Part shown: positions 46,364 through 55,313 of the stretch, piece by piece
Layout: each line of letters opens with the position of its first letter
Position numbering within the stretch: the first letter of the stretch is position 1
Source: an uncultured Polaribacter sp.
Lineage (GTDB): Bacteria > Bacteroidota > Bacteroidia > Flavobacteriales > Flavobacteriaceae
Direction: 5' to 3'
NCBI GenBank assembly: GCA_947497755.1
Contig: CANMHT010000003.1
Location: 62,001-126,000 of the forward strand
DNA: 64,000 nucleotides
The notes under the pieces: generated by a model
What the model saw: the letters and a program-made list of their open reading frames with translations, nothing else
Database searches by the model: none
Told to the model about the DNA's origin: nothing
Position numbers and translations under genes: made by a program

Positions 46364-47701
46364 CTAACTATTAATTTCTAAAGCCTCATCTGTAGGCTTT
46401 CCGTGTTTATAAAAATCTACTATATAGAGTATAATACCAACTGTAAACATCAATGCACAAAGTATTAATACTACAAAGTGAATACTAATTTCATTCTGTA
46501 CAGTCATAAAGTCCATTTTCATTTTACGCTCTAAATACACTTGTGCTACACCAGCAACTCCAAAGGCAACAGTCATCCCTATCATTCCAATATTAGATAA
46601 CCAATATGCCATTCTTCCTCTAGCACTATCATATAATTTTCTTCCTGTCATGTTTGGTAATGCATAGCTAATAATAGCAAATACGATCATTCCGTATGCA
46701 CCCCAAAATGCTAAGTGTCCGTGCATAGCCGTTACTAATGTTCCGTGCGTATATAAATTTGTTTGTGGTAAAGTATGAGCAAAGCCTAATAATCCTGCTC
46801 CAATAAAAGAAACAATTGCAGCTCCTAATGTCCAATACAATGCTAACTTATTTGGATGCTTTTTTTCTCCTTTTCTATACATATTTACAGCAAATAAAGC
46901 CATGGCTAAGAATGCTAAAGGTTCTAATGCTGAGAAAATACCTCCAACAATTAACCAAATTTTATTTACTCCGATATAGTAATAATGGTGTCCTGTTCCT
47001 AAAACTCCAGATAAGAATGTTAAACCAACAATTACATACAACCATTTTTCAATTACCTCTCTATCTACACCTGTAAGTTTAATTAATAAGAATGATAAAA
47101 TACCTCCCATAATTAACTCCCAAACTCCTTCTACCCAAAGGTGAACAACCCACCATCTAAAAAATGAATCTGTTACCTGACTATCAAATGGCAACATTCC
47201 TGGTAAGTATAATAATGCTGCAAATAACAATCCCATAGAAAGTACTAATGCTGTTGTTGTTCTTCTTTTTCCTTTAAAAAGAGTGAGTAGAATTAATCCT
47301 AAAAAGAGTAATACGTTTACTACTACTAAATAGTCTAATGGTCTTGGAATTTCTAGAAACTTTCTTCCTTCCCAGTAGTTAAAATGATATCCAACAATAG
47401 CTATAACACCAACAACTGCTAAACTAATTAGCTGTACATAAGCCAACTTTACACTAACTAACTCTCGTTGTGCTTCTTCTGGAATAATATAATAAGCGGC
47501 TCCCATAAACCCAGATAATAACCAAACTACTAACAAGTTTGTATGAACAGCTCTTGCAGTATTAAAAGGAATAAAATCATGTAAATTATCTAATCCTACA
47601 CGAGCAAACCCCATAATAAATCCGTAAGTGATTTGTAGTACTAATAGTAGCATTGATAAAGCAAAGAACCAATACGCTACTTTTTGCGATTTATATTTCA
47701 T
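46364..47701 (-). CDS. norB: Nitric oxide reductase, large subunit
   Basis: 445 residues, the short cNOR type without the fused N-terminal domain of qNOR. Twelve membrane helices carry the ligands of heme b, heme b3 and FeB: AVHTNLLVVWL, VVHLWVEGVWELIMGG (with the Glu characteristic of NOR), GTGHHYYYIG, and the paired TAMHGHLAFWGAYGM. It reduces two NO to N2O at the inner membrane with electrons from NorC. 21 bp after norC. Confidence 0.96.
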   Translation of the reverse strand: MKYKSQKVAYWFFALSMLLLVLQITYGFIMGFARVGLDNLHDFIPFNTARAVHTNLLVVWLLSGFMGAAYYIIPEEAQRELVSVKLAYVQLISLAVVGVIAIVGYHFNYWEGRKFLEIPRPLDYLVVVNVLLFLGLILLTLFKGKRRTTTALVLSMGLLFAALLYLPGMLPFDSQVTDSFFRWWVVHLWVEGVWELIMGGILSFLLIKLTGVDREVIEKWLYVIVGLTFLSGVLGTGHHYYYIGVNKIWLIVGGIFSALEPLAFLAMALFAVNMYRKGEKKHPNKLALYWTLGAAIVSFIGAGLLGFAHTLPQTNLYTHGTLVTAMHGHLAFWGAYGMIVFAIISYALPNMTGRKLYDSARGRMAYWLSNIGMIGMTVAFGVAGVAQVYLERKMKMDFMTVQNEISIHFVVLILCALMFTVGIILYIVDFYKHGKPTDEALEINS

Positions 47702-47722
47702 AATGTTTTCTTTAGTTGATTA

Positions 47723-48187
47723 TTATTTAGCTAATGGAGATATTTTTCTGTCTACTCCAACTACTTCTCCAAATCCGTTTAAGTCTATGTTACCAATCCA
47801 TTTGAAGAATGCAACCATATCTGTAGCTTCTGCATCTGTCATTTTATAGGCTACCATCTTACGCCCGTTTGGTTGCCAAGGTACCTCAGACATTAAGATA
47901 CTCTTAATCACTTCTTCTCCTTCTCCATTATACTTAGCATTTAACCTGTCTACAACCTTTGTTAATTCTGGAGCATAATATGCACCTTCTCCTAAAATTG
48001 TATGACATCCCATACAGTTATTAGTTTCCCAAAGTTCTTTTCCTCTTATGGCAGAATCTGATAATTCTCCATAATTTGTTTGATCGTTACTTTTTGAAAA
48101 CGAGTAGATTGTCAATCCAATAAAAATTAGAAATGTGACTAATGTACCGCCTAGAAAAAAAGTTTTTGCTTGTTTTTTAGATAACAT
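47723..48187 (-). CDS. norC: Nitric oxide reductase, cytochrome c subunit
   Basis: 154 residues. It has one N-terminal membrane anchor (about 11-30) and a periplasmic c-type heme domain with CMGCH (Cys 58, Cys 61, His 62), ILGEGAYYAPELT, and a Met ligand probably in GRKMVAYKMTDAE. It passes electrons to NorB. First gene of the nor operon, with a 48-bp leader behind the -7 box and the palindrome at 48265. Confidence 0.95.
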   Translation of the reverse strand: MLSKKQAKTFFLGGTLVTFLIFIGLTIYSFSKSNDQTNYGELSDSAIRGKELWETNNCMGCHTILGEGAYYAPELTKVVDRLNAKYNGEGEEVIKSILMSEVPWQPNGRKMVAYKMTDAEATDMVAFFKWIGNIDLNGFGEVVGVDRKISPLAK

Positions 48188-48207
48188 AATTAGTTGAATT
48201 TAATTAA

Positions 48208-48224
48208 TAAAAGACTTTTTTATC
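48208..48224. promoter_or_regulatory. 17-bp sequence shared with the rrf2 promoter
   Basis: TAAAAGACTTTTTTATC, in the untranslated leader of norC, is identical over 17 bp to 55331-55347 in the rrf2 promoter. The core AAAAG-A-CTTTT is a near-perfect odd-centred palindrome. It could be the operator of the Rrf2/NsrR-like protein; a chance AT-rich match is not excluded. Confidence 0.4.
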
Positions 48225-48235
48225 CTTTATTAAAA

Positions 48236-48243
48236 CAAATGTA
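48236..48243 (-). promoter_or_regulatory. -7 box of norC
   Basis: TACATTTG on the minus strand matches TAnnTTTG. Its first base is 29.5 bp from the centre of the palindrome at 48265-48280. No -33 TTTG is present at the usual place, as expected for an activator-dependent promoter. Confidence 0.65.
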
Positions 48244-48264
48244 GGATATCAACTAGAAATAAAA

Positions 48265-48280
48265 CATGATAATTATCACA
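48265..48280. promoter_or_regulatory. Crp/Fnr-type palindrome upstream of norC
   Basis: CATGATAATTATCACA, containing the perfect 12-bp palindrome TGAT-AATT-ATCA. It is close to the FNR/DNR consensus TTGAT-N4-ATCAA. It sits where a class II activator would, upstream of the norC -7 box, and lies between nosY and norC, so nor can be transcribed apart from nos. Confidence 0.7.
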
Positions 48281-48288
48281 TTGTCAAG

Positions 48289-49071
48289 CTAAAAATCTTT
48301 CTTTTTTGATTTAAAAACAATACGTATTGTTGGTAAAAACACCCAAAATAATAAAGAGAAAGTAGAAATAATCATTCCCATACTTGTTCCAAAGAACTTT
48401 TGAAAAACGGCACCTGTATATCCTAATAATGCAGAAATATCTAATTTTAAAAGCACCACAATTCTCGATAAATCTATTGGGTTAAAAATAGTAGCAAATA
48501 AGGAAAACTGATCTAAAGGATAATCTTGAAAAACGATAAGAGAAATTAAAAACAAGCCATCATAAATGACCGCCATAAACAACCAAAGAAGAATGGCATA
48601 ACCAAAACCTTTTATTTTATTTTCATTAGATAAAGCAATATTAAAAGCCAATGCTACAAAAATGAAGGTTAAAAATACTCCAACAAACAATAAAGAAATA
48701 AAGTCAAAAATAGCTGTTGACTGGGTAACACCATAAGCTAAAAACGGAATACCTAAACCTAATACCAAACTAAGAGATAAAGAGATAGAAACCCCAATAT
48801 ATTGCCCTAAAAAAATAGTAGACCTCTTAAGTGGTTGTGCTAAAAGTAATTCTGTAAATTCTCTAGAATTATAATAATACATCACTCCAAAAATAGTTCC
48901 GATTAAAGGAGTAAGAATTACAATAATATTCATTAAAGTAATGACTGCTTTTGAGGTATCATTATTTAAAAATAGTAGTACAAAACCAATTAATAAATAA
49001 AAGATAAAATATACGTAGCTCCATCTACTACGCATTAAATCAAAGAAACTGTATTTTAATATTTTAAGCAT
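48289..49071 (-). CDS. nosY: NosY, ABC transporter permease of nitrous oxide reductase maturation
   Basis: 260 residues with six membrane helices and the ABC-2-type permease pattern; EFTELLLAQPLKRSTIFLGQYIG is the coupling region. With NosF it forms the transporter that, with NosD, supplies sulfur (and copper docking) for the CuZ centre of NosZ. Its start overlaps the nosF end by eight bases. Last gene of the nos operon. Confidence 0.9.
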   Translation of the reverse strand: MLKILKYSFFDLMRSRWSYVYFIFYLLIGFVLLFLNNDTSKAVITLMNIIVILTPLIGTIFGVMYYYNSREFTELLLAQPLKRSTIFLGQYIGVSISLSLSLVLGLGIPFLAYGVTQSTAIFDFISLLFVGVFLTFIFVALAFNIALSNENKIKGFGYAILLWLFMAVIYDGLFLISLIVFQDYPLDQFSLFATIFNPIDLSRIVVLLKLDISALLGYTGAVFQKFFGTSMGMIISTFSLLFWVFLPTIRIVFKSKKKDF

Positions 49072-49771
49072 GTTGTGTAGTTAAGATGTTAGCAATAGCA
49101 TGTTCTAAATCTGTCTGATTAGTTTGCTCTTTTAATTTATTGATACTTCCTTTGAAGTAAATTTTACCATCTAATAAAAAGACTATCTCATCAGAAATTT
49201 CTTCTACAAAACTCATAATATGAGAAGTAATTAATATAGTTTTTCCTTTTTCTTTTTCCTCTTGAATAATCTTTTTCAATCTGATTAAAGAAATAGGATC
49301 TAATCCAGTTGTTGGTTCATCTAAGATGATAATTTCAGAATCGAACATAAAAGTCAATACTAAATTTACTTTTTGTCGAGTTCCTCCAGAAAGATTTCCT
49401 AATTTTTGTTTTAAAAAAGGTGTTAAATCAAACAACTCAATGAGTTTATTTTCATTGGCTTCTTTATTTCTGATATCTTTTATCATCTGAAGCAATTCTA
49501 TTACAGTTAGATTTGCTGGGAAATTGGCAATCTGTGGTAAATAATTAATTCCATTTCTATACTGATGTGTTTTTAAGATTTTTTCATCTTTTATTTGAAT
49601 GCTTCCTCTTTCTGGAATTACCATTCCCAGAATACTTTTAATTAAAGTTGTTTTTCCTGATCCATTTGGTCCTAATACAGCAAAGATTCCTCCGGAATTT
49701 ATGGCTAAATCCAGCCCTTTTAATACCTGAACCTTACCAAATGTTTTGTATAAATTGTCTATTGTGATCAT
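49064..49771 (-). CDS. nosF: NosF, ABC transporter ATPase
   Basis: 235 residues. Walker A is LGPNGSGKTTLIKSILG, the signature is NLSGGTRQKVNLVL, Walker B is IIILDEPTTGLDP, and the H-loop is ITSHIMS. It powers NosY for NosZ maturation. Four bases overlap nosD upstream and eight overlap nosY downstream. Confidence 0.94.
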   Translation of the reverse strand: MITIDNLYKTFGKVQVLKGLDLAINSGGIFAVLGPNGSGKTTLIKSILGMVIPERGSIQIKDEKILKTHQYRNGINYLPQIANFPANLTVIELLQMIKDIRNKEANENKLIELFDLTPFLKQKLGNLSGGTRQKVNLVLTFMFDSEIIILDEPTTGLDPISLIRLKKIIQEEKEKGKTILITSHIMSFVEEISDEIVFLLDGKIYFKGSINKLKEQTNQTDLEHAIANILTTQHA

Positions 49772-51012
49772 TTGTTTTTTCTCATTAAAGGATTATTGTC
49801 AAGTAAGTTATCTGGTGTAAATGCTGGTGAAACTTTTTCTGAAAAGTTGATGATATCTACAAACAAACTTCTTAATAAAATAACTGTTTCTGGAGTTTTA
49901 TTTACGATATATGAAAAGAGCTTAACTGGTCTGTATGGCACATCTCCTACTCCATCTTTATCCAAATCATAGCCTGTATATTCACTCCAATAATTACTAT
50001 CAAAATTATTATCGTTTAACTTACTGTTATAAGAAATATCAAAAGAATTATGTAAAAAATTATTATTAGTAAACTTATTGGTATAACAAGCTCCAGCTAT
50101 TTTGATAGCCCATCCATTTCTAATAAAATCGTTGTTTTTATAATTAATTCTAGTAGATCCTTCAATATTAATACCAGTAGTATTTTCTTCAAAGACATTA
50201 TGTCTAATTTCAGCATCATAAATTTCTTTTAGCAACAAGCCATAAGATGCTGTTCCCCAATTTTTCTTAAATGAGTTATTAGTCATTTTTATAAATTTAG
50301 AAAACATTACCGCTACACCAGAGCCATTATTTCTAAATTGATTGTTATGATACTCATCATTATTAGAAAACATAAAATGCAATCCATATCGTAGATTATC
50401 ATAGCTAGTATTATTAATTACTTTACTATGCGTAACAAATTCAAAATAAATTCCATCTCTTAAATTATGTACTTTATTATTTTCTACCAGAGCATTAGAG
50501 GAATGCCATAAATGGATTCCGTTTCCTGAACCTGCTTCTACTTTAGCATCACTCATAATATGATTATTTCTAATTACACCATGATGAGATTTTTCTATTA
50601 GCAAACCAAAGAGTACATTTTCTATTTTTAGATCTTCAAAAGTGTAGTATTTACTTTTAGAAACATAAATTGCTGCAAAATCTTGAGTATAACTTTTACC
50701 TGCATTTCTTAGTGTTATCCCTTTAACAGTAACACTATCAGAAAATATTTTAAGAATATAGCCTTTTTTATTAGCATCTATAATTGCTTTTCTAGTACCT
50801 TTTATGGTTAAAGGTTTATTTATTAGAATATCATCTTCATAATAAATACCATCTTTTAAAATAATAGTATCATGAGGTTTTGCTTGTAAAACTGCTGATT
50901 TTATAGAAGAAGTTGGGCAAGTTTTACACACTTCTATTTGTTGTGCAAATAAGGGGAAACACAACAAGAATAAAAGCATTGAAAATGATATTTTTTTGGT
51001 TGACAAAATCAT
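49768..51012 (-). CDS. nosD: NosD, periplasmic maturation factor
   Basis: 414 residues with a signal peptide (about 1-23) and then a right-handed parallel beta-helix made of short repeats (runs such as NNHIMSD, ENNKVHN, INNTSYDN, NNNFLHNSF), the CASH/PbH1 type. The C-terminal end has SNYWSEYTGYDLDKDGVGDVPYRP, a NosD signature. It holds copper or sulfur on the periplasmic side of the NosFY transporter. 41 bp after nosL. Confidence 0.93.
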   Translation of the reverse strand: MILSTKKISFSMLLFLLCFPLFAQQIEVCKTCPTSSIKSAVLQAKPHDTIILKDGIYYEDDILINKPLTIKGTRKAIIDANKKGYILKIFSDSVTVKGITLRNAGKSYTQDFAAIYVSKSKYYTFEDLKIENVLFGLLIEKSHHGVIRNNHIMSDAKVEAGSGNGIHLWHSSNALVENNKVHNLRDGIYFEFVTHSKVINNTSYDNLRYGLHFMFSNNDEYHNNQFRNNGSGVAVMFSKFIKMTNNSFKKNWGTASYGLLLKEIYDAEIRHNVFEENTTGINIEGSTRINYKNNDFIRNGWAIKIAGACYTNKFTNNNFLHNSFDISYNSKLNDNNFDSNYWSEYTGYDLDKDGVGDVPYRPVKLFSYIVNKTPETVILLRSLFVDIINFSEKVSPAFTPDNLLDNNPLMRKNK

Positions 51013-51053
51013 TTGTAATGAGTTTAATTTGTGGTTAACAAAAGGGGATTTTA

Positions 51054-51470
51054 TTATTTCCTTATACGTTCTTTAATATTTTTCCAGTTATAAGTTTGAC
51101 CTTTATAATTTATCACTTCTTTACTTTTAAAAGCCGACAGGTTTGCACCCATCGGACTTTTTAATTCTTCACTTATTAAAAATACTGCTTCATTAGCGTT
51201 TATAAAGTTTGCTGGATTTAAAAAATCAGTAACTAAAATATACGCCATAGAGTTTTCATCTTTAGTAGTTAAATCATTGATTAAACATTCAATAGCATCA
51301 AACTTATAGACTTTACCTTTCTTTGTAACAAATTCTGCTGCATGAGTTTTATCTACAATTGTCATGTCACAAAAACTACATCCATCTTTACCATATTCTA
51401 TTTTCTCTGGAGCAACATTACAAGCGCTTAATAGCATAGCAATCAATAATAAAACATAAAAATTTCTCAT
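51054..51470 (-). CDS. nosL: NosL, copper chaperone lipoprotein
   Basis: 138 residues. The lipobox LLSAC places a lipid-modified Cys at 17. The copper-binding motif CSFCDMTIVD (Cys 31, Cys 34, Met 36) is intact. It delivers Cu(I) to apo-NosZ. One base from the stop of the upstream membrane protein, so the two are coupled. Confidence 0.92.
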   Translation of the reverse strand: MRNFYVLLLIAMLLSACNVAPEKIEYGKDGCSFCDMTIVDKTHAAEFVTKKGKVYKFDAIECLINDLTTKDENSMAYILVTDFLNPANFINANEAVFLISEELKSPMGANLSAFKSKEVINYKGQTYNWKNIKERIRK

Positions 51471-51471
51471 C

Positions 51472-52065
51472 TTAAGTATTTTTAGATTGTTCTTTTTTTC
51501 CCATAAAATAGGCTACAAAAGTTAGCATCATTCCAACAAACATAAAGTAAGCTCCTAATCTTGGATAAGAATGTGCCGTAAAGTTTAAAATATCTTTTGT
51601 ACCAAATAATGGCGGTTGGAATCCCATAATTGAACCATCTGGATTTGTAAATTTCATAATGGCTTTTGGATCCAGATTATGACCATAATCATACTCCCAC
51701 AAATAGAAATCATACATTCCTGCAATACCTAAACCTGTCATTAAAATAAACCAGCCTAAATACCATTTGTAATTTGCTTTAAGTCCAATAAGTACTCCTA
51801 AAACAACCATTGTTATGATAACAATTGGAAAAATTTTAAATTCTGGAATTGTTTTAGGAATATATTGCATTCCTACATAATGGTTCATTAAGTTGATATT
51901 TTTAATATCAAATTCGTTAGTATCTGCAAACTTATTGATATAAATTTCCATTCCTAAAGGTGTTGGGTATTGAGGAGCTTCTAGAGTTATATTCCATAAC
52001 GGAAATGCAAAAAGACCCAATAATAACAATGACCCAACTATCATTGTAAGCTTTGATTTTTTCAT
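51472..52065 (-). CDS. Membrane protein of the nos operon, function unknown
   Basis: 197 residues with four hydrophobic segments: about 7-25, 80-98, 103-120 and 168-187. Between them lie two loops with conserved-looking aromatic and acidic residues (MEIYINKFADT, GMYDFYLWEYDYGHNLDPKA, TAHSYPRLGAYFMFVG). It lies between nosZ and nosL and is translated with nosL. Position suggests a role in electron supply or copper insertion for NosZ, but no cofactor motif is visible. I know of no functional name for it. Confidence 0.7.
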   Translation of the reverse strand: MKKSKLTMIVGSLLLLGLFAFPLWNITLEAPQYPTPLGMEIYINKFADTNEFDIKNINLMNHYVGMQYIPKTIPEFKIFPIVIITMVVLGVLIGLKANYKWYLGWFILMTGLGIAGMYDFYLWEYDYGHNLDPKAIMKFTNPDGSIMGFQPPLFGTKDILNFTAHSYPRLGAYFMFVGMMLTFVAYFMGKKEQSKNT

Positions 52066-52094
52066 AATTGTTTTCTTTTTTGGTTGAAAATTAA

Positions 52095-52169
52095 TTTTGG
52101 TTAGGCTGTTTATCTTCTTATTCTAGGGGGCTAAAAATAGGTTCCAATAAACAGCCCTGTCAACCAAAA
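52095..52169 (-). other. Long stem after nosZ (possible mRNA 3' stabiliser)
   Basis: In the 112-bp gap after nosZ, TTTTGGTT + GGCTGTTTA (52095-52112) pairs with TAAACAGCC (52148-52156) and AACCAAAA (52162-52169), 17 bp in all, with a five-base bulge and a 35-base loop. No T run follows on the minus strand, so it is not a simple terminator. It may protect the nosZ part of the mRNA or dampen the downstream genes. Confidence 0.5.
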
Positions 52170-52177
52170 ATTATATA

Positions 52178-54139
52178 TTATTCATCGTCTAAAGACCAAG
52201 ATAATTTGATGTTAGAATTTCTTGGAGAAACTCTTACATATCCTTGCATTTCTTGGTGTAATGCAGAACAGAAATCTGTACAATAGAATGGCCATACACC
52301 TACTTGTTTTGGTTCCCAAACAAATGTCTCTGTTTGTCCTGGCATAATTAACAGCTCAGATGTATTTGCTCCAATCATACTAATACCATGAGGTACATCA
52401 TAATCTTGCTCTAAGTTTGTTACGTGGAAATACACCTTATCTCCCACTTTTATTCCTTCAATATTATCAGGTGCAAAGTGACTACGAATCATGGTCATGT
52501 AAATGTGAACTTCTTTTCCTTTTCTAACCACTTTTACATCCTCTTCACTTTTAGCTACGTACTTATGTTTATTATCTTCTAACTTGAAGAACTTTTTAGA
52601 ACGTGATTTTATCTTGTCAGCTGGAATACCTGCTGCATAATGAGGTTCTCCTACTGTTGGGAAATCTAATAACAACTCCATTTTCTCACCAGTAATATCA
52701 TAAAGCTGAGCAGATTGTGTTACTTCTGGCCCTGTTGGTAAATAACGGTCTTTTGTAATTTTGTTCATTGCTAACACATATTTACCAAATGGTTTACGAG
52801 AATTTCCTCCAGGAATCATTAAGTGACCTACAGAATAATACGTTGGTTTTCTATCAATTACTTCCCATGTTCCTAATTTCCATTTTACAACTTCAGATGA
52901 AATAAAGAAAGTAGTATACGCATATCCATTTGCATCAAACTCTGTGTGTAAAGGTCCTAAACCTGCTTGCTTAACAGCTCCTGCATTAATAGCATCGTAG
53001 TTTAAAATTGGAATACCATAAGCATCTCCATCAAAATTCTTATCTGCAATTGCTTTCATCATTTTAGAGTATGAATGTACAGTAACATCAGCAGATAATT
53101 TTCCAGAACCTACAATATACTCTCCTGATGGATCAACATCACAACCATGAGGTGATTTTGGTGTAGGCAAGAAATAAATTGCTCCAGGAACATCTGTTGG
53201 ATCTACTGTTAATACTTCTTTCTTCATTGTAGAAGTTGCTGTATGAGTATGCTCATCATACACATTATGTGCATAGTTTGCTGGCATTTTTTTACCACCT
53301 CCATTTTTAACATATTCTGCAATCATTTTCCAGTTTACAGCAGCAATAAAATCTTTATCATTTTGAGATGCATTTACCTCTAACAATGTATTTGCTTCTT
53401 CTGTATTATATGTTGTAAAGAAGAACCATCCATGAGAATCTCCACGACCTGGATGTGCTTTATCATAATCAAATCCTGGCATTAAGATTTGGAAATCGAT
53501 TTCCATTCCTCCATCTTTAGGATCTACTTTTAAGAAAGTTAATGCTCCTTTAAAGTTTCCTTTATATTCTTTAATTGAAATATCTCTTTGCGGAACTGGA
53601 ACTCCAAAACGAGTACCTGCTACAACATATTCTGTATTTTCTGTTACATAAGAAGAACTGTGGTTTCCGGCACTATTTGGAATCTCAATAATCTCTGTAG
53701 TTTCAAAAGTTGTTAAATCTACTTTTGCAATACGTGGAGTATTGTTACCATTGATGTATACATAACGTCCATCTAACTCTCCAGCTGTTTGAGAAATATC
53801 TGGGTGATGGGCATCATCCCAAGGAATAAAACCATGAGAAGTATTTAACATTGGTTTCGTTTCTTCATTAAATCCATATGCTTTTTCTGCATCAACAGAA
53901 AATACTGGAATTACTTTAAACAATCTACCAGATGGTAAACCATACACTGCTAACTGTCCGCTAAATCCACCAGAAACAAATGCATAAAATTCATCATGCT
54001 CACCTGGCGCTACATATACTTTATCTGCAGCATTTGTAGACAAAGCTCCTTGCTTTTTACCGTTTTGTGTATTACCACAACTTGTTAATACAAGAGAAGT
54101 AACGATAAAGGCTGTTAATAATTTAATTGTTGTTTTCAT
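52178..54139 (-). CDS. nosZ: Nitrous oxide reductase, clade II
   Basis: 653 residues. The N-terminus is a Sec-type lipoprotein signal (lipobox VLTSC, Cys 21), not a Tat signal, which places it in clade II. The seven-bladed propeller carries His-rich CuZ motifs (DDAHHPD, DEHTHT, KSPHGCDV, LHTEFD, GEPHYA). The C-terminal cupredoxin domain has the CuA ligands His 584 (VPHGIS) and CTDFCSALHQEM (Cys 620, Cys 624, His 628, Met 631), with Asp in place of the usual Trp as in other clade II enzymes. It reduces N2O to N2. Confidence 0.97.
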   Translation of the reverse strand: MKTTIKLLTAFIVTSLVLTSCGNTQNGKKQGALSTNAADKVYVAPGEHDEFYAFVSGGFSGQLAVYGLPSGRLFKVIPVFSVDAEKAYGFNEETKPMLNTSHGFIPWDDAHHPDISQTAGELDGRYVYINGNNTPRIAKVDLTTFETTEIIEIPNSAGNHSSSYVTENTEYVVAGTRFGVPVPQRDISIKEYKGNFKGALTFLKVDPKDGGMEIDFQILMPGFDYDKAHPGRGDSHGWFFFTTYNTEEANTLLEVNASQNDKDFIAAVNWKMIAEYVKNGGGKKMPANYAHNVYDEHTHTATSTMKKEVLTVDPTDVPGAIYFLPTPKSPHGCDVDPSGEYIVGSGKLSADVTVHSYSKMMKAIADKNFDGDAYGIPILNYDAINAGAVKQAGLGPLHTEFDANGYAYTTFFISSEVVKWKLGTWEVIDRKPTYYSVGHLMIPGGNSRKPFGKYVLAMNKITKDRYLPTGPEVTQSAQLYDITGEKMELLLDFPTVGEPHYAAGIPADKIKSRSKKFFKLEDNKHKYVAKSEEDVKVVRKGKEVHIYMTMIRSHFAPDNIEGIKVGDKVYFHVTNLEQDYDVPHGISMIGANTSELLIMPGQTETFVWEPKQVGVWPFYCTDFCSALHQEMQGYVRVSPRNSNIKLSWSLDDE

Positions 54140-54154
54140 CTATATCTATTTTGG

Positions 54155-54664
54155 TTACTTTAATGTTCTAAAATATTCTAATACGGCTCTTGTTTCTTCT
54201 TCAGTTAAATTTTGATTTGCCATTGGAGATCCATTAAACTTTATTAATAGTTGTTTAGCAATTGGATCTTTTTTAACCATCTCTTCAGGGTTGATAATCA
54301 TGTTCATTACCCATTCTGGTGAACGTCTCTTTAAAATTCCTGTTGGATTTGGCCCAATAAATTTTCTATTGGTTCTATGACAAGAAGAACACTTCGTTTT
54401 AAATAGCTTTTGTCCTTTGTCTGCCATTGATTGATCTATTGCTCCTAATGTGACTGATTTAAAAGGACCAATTCCTTTATTGTTTAAGTCAATTGGATCA
54501 TCATTAGCAACTACTTTCTTCGTTGCTTTTTTTGTTTCTGGAGCTTTCTTAACTGCTGCTTTTTTAACAGTTTTAGAGTTGTAACTTGGTTTCTTTTTGT
54601 CTTCTCCACCACAACTCACTAGAAAAGCTACTACTAATAATGCTAAAATGTTTCTAAGTCTCAT
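54155..54664 (-). CDS. Cytochrome c lipoprotein of the nos operon
   Basis: 169 residues. Lipobox FLVSCGG (Cys 18), then a Lys/Ala-rich tether (about 23-55), then a monoheme c domain with CSSCH (Cys 92, Cys 95, His 96) and a likely Met ligand in NGSPMANQNLTEEE. The lipid anchor and tether would let it reach the also lipid-anchored NosZ, so it is the probable electron donor. 15 bp upstream of nosZ. Confidence 0.88.
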   Translation of the reverse strand: MRLRNILALLVVAFLVSCGGEDKKKPSYNSKTVKKAAVKKAPETKKATKKVVANDDPIDLNNKGIGPFKSVTLGAIDQSMADKGQKLFKTKCSSCHRTNRKFIGPNPTGILKRRSPEWVMNMIINPEEMVKKDPIAKQLLIKFNGSPMANQNLTEEETRAVLEYFRTLK

Positions 54665-54683
54665 TTTTGATTGATTTTAATTT

Positions 54684-55259
54684 CTATTTATCCTTTGGAA
54701 CTAAGATGTCTCCAATTACATGTACCCATCCGTTACTAACTTTTACTGATTTTAAGATTTTTGTTCCGCCAACATATAAATCGTTTCCTTTTTTGGTCAC
54801 TTCTAAATACTGACCAGATGCCATGTATAGTTTGCGTTTTTTACGAACATTCTTTTCCAATGTTTTTACTGGAAAGTTTGCCGGAGCTACATGATTTTTT
54901 AATACAAAAGCTAATTTGCCTTTATTTTCAGGTTTTAATAATGTTGCTACAGTTCCTTCTGGTAGTTTATCAAATGCTGTATTTACTGGTGCAAAAACTG
55001 TTAATGGACCTGCATTAACTAAAGCATCTTCTACTCCAGCCGCTTCAATAGCAACTACAAGCGTTTTAAAATCATCTAATGATTGTGCTACCTGTAATGC
55101 GTTTGGATCTGAGTCTTTATCTACTACAGCAGATTGACCTTTGGTTTGTACTTCTGTTTGTTTCACTTTTTGCGTTTGTTTATCGCTCTTAGCGGCCTCA
55201 TTACAAGAAGTTAATAAGAAGGCACAAACAATAAATAATAGTAAGCTAATTCTTTTCAT
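54684..55259 (-). CDS. Fasciclin-domain lipoprotein, first gene of the nos operon
   Basis: 191 residues. Lipobox LLTSC (Cys 19), then a charged linker, then one fasciclin (FAS1) domain with VAQSLDDFKTLVVAIEAAG, GPLTVFAPVNTAFDKLP and NGWVHVIGDILVPK. FAS1 domains usually mediate adhesion or protein contact. Here the gene leads the nos operon and has the promoter with the palindrome, so the protein may organise or protect surface-bound NosZ/cytochrome. That is inference. Confidence 0.88.
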   Translation of the reverse strand: MKRISLLLFIVCAFLLTSCNEAAKSDKQTQKVKQTEVQTKGQSAVVDKDSDPNALQVAQSLDDFKTLVVAIEAAGVEDALVNAGPLTVFAPVNTAFDKLPEGTVATLLKPENKGKLAFVLKNHVAPANFPVKTLEKNVRKKRKLYMASGQYLEVTKKGNDLYVGGTKILKSVKVSNGWVHVIGDILVPKDK

Positions 55260-55284
55260 TGGTCTATAAATTTGATTTCTACAA

Positions 55285-55292
55285 CAAAATTA
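55285..55292 (-). promoter_or_regulatory. -7 box of the nos operon
   Basis: TAATTTTG on the minus strand, 25 bp before the fasciclin-gene ATG. Its first base is 29.5 bp from the centre of the palindrome 55314-55329. No -33 element. Confidence 0.65.
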
Positions 55293-55313
55293 TGATACCT
55301 TTACCGTCTAAAA

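Noticed and set aside
46816..47076. Open frame of 86 codons opposite norB
   Set aside because: Hydrophobic frame mirrored from the membrane helices of norB; a typical shadow.
52095..52169. Intrinsic terminator after nosZ
   Set aside because: Loop of 35 bases and no T run on the minus strand; the downstream genes would be cut off from their only visible promoter.
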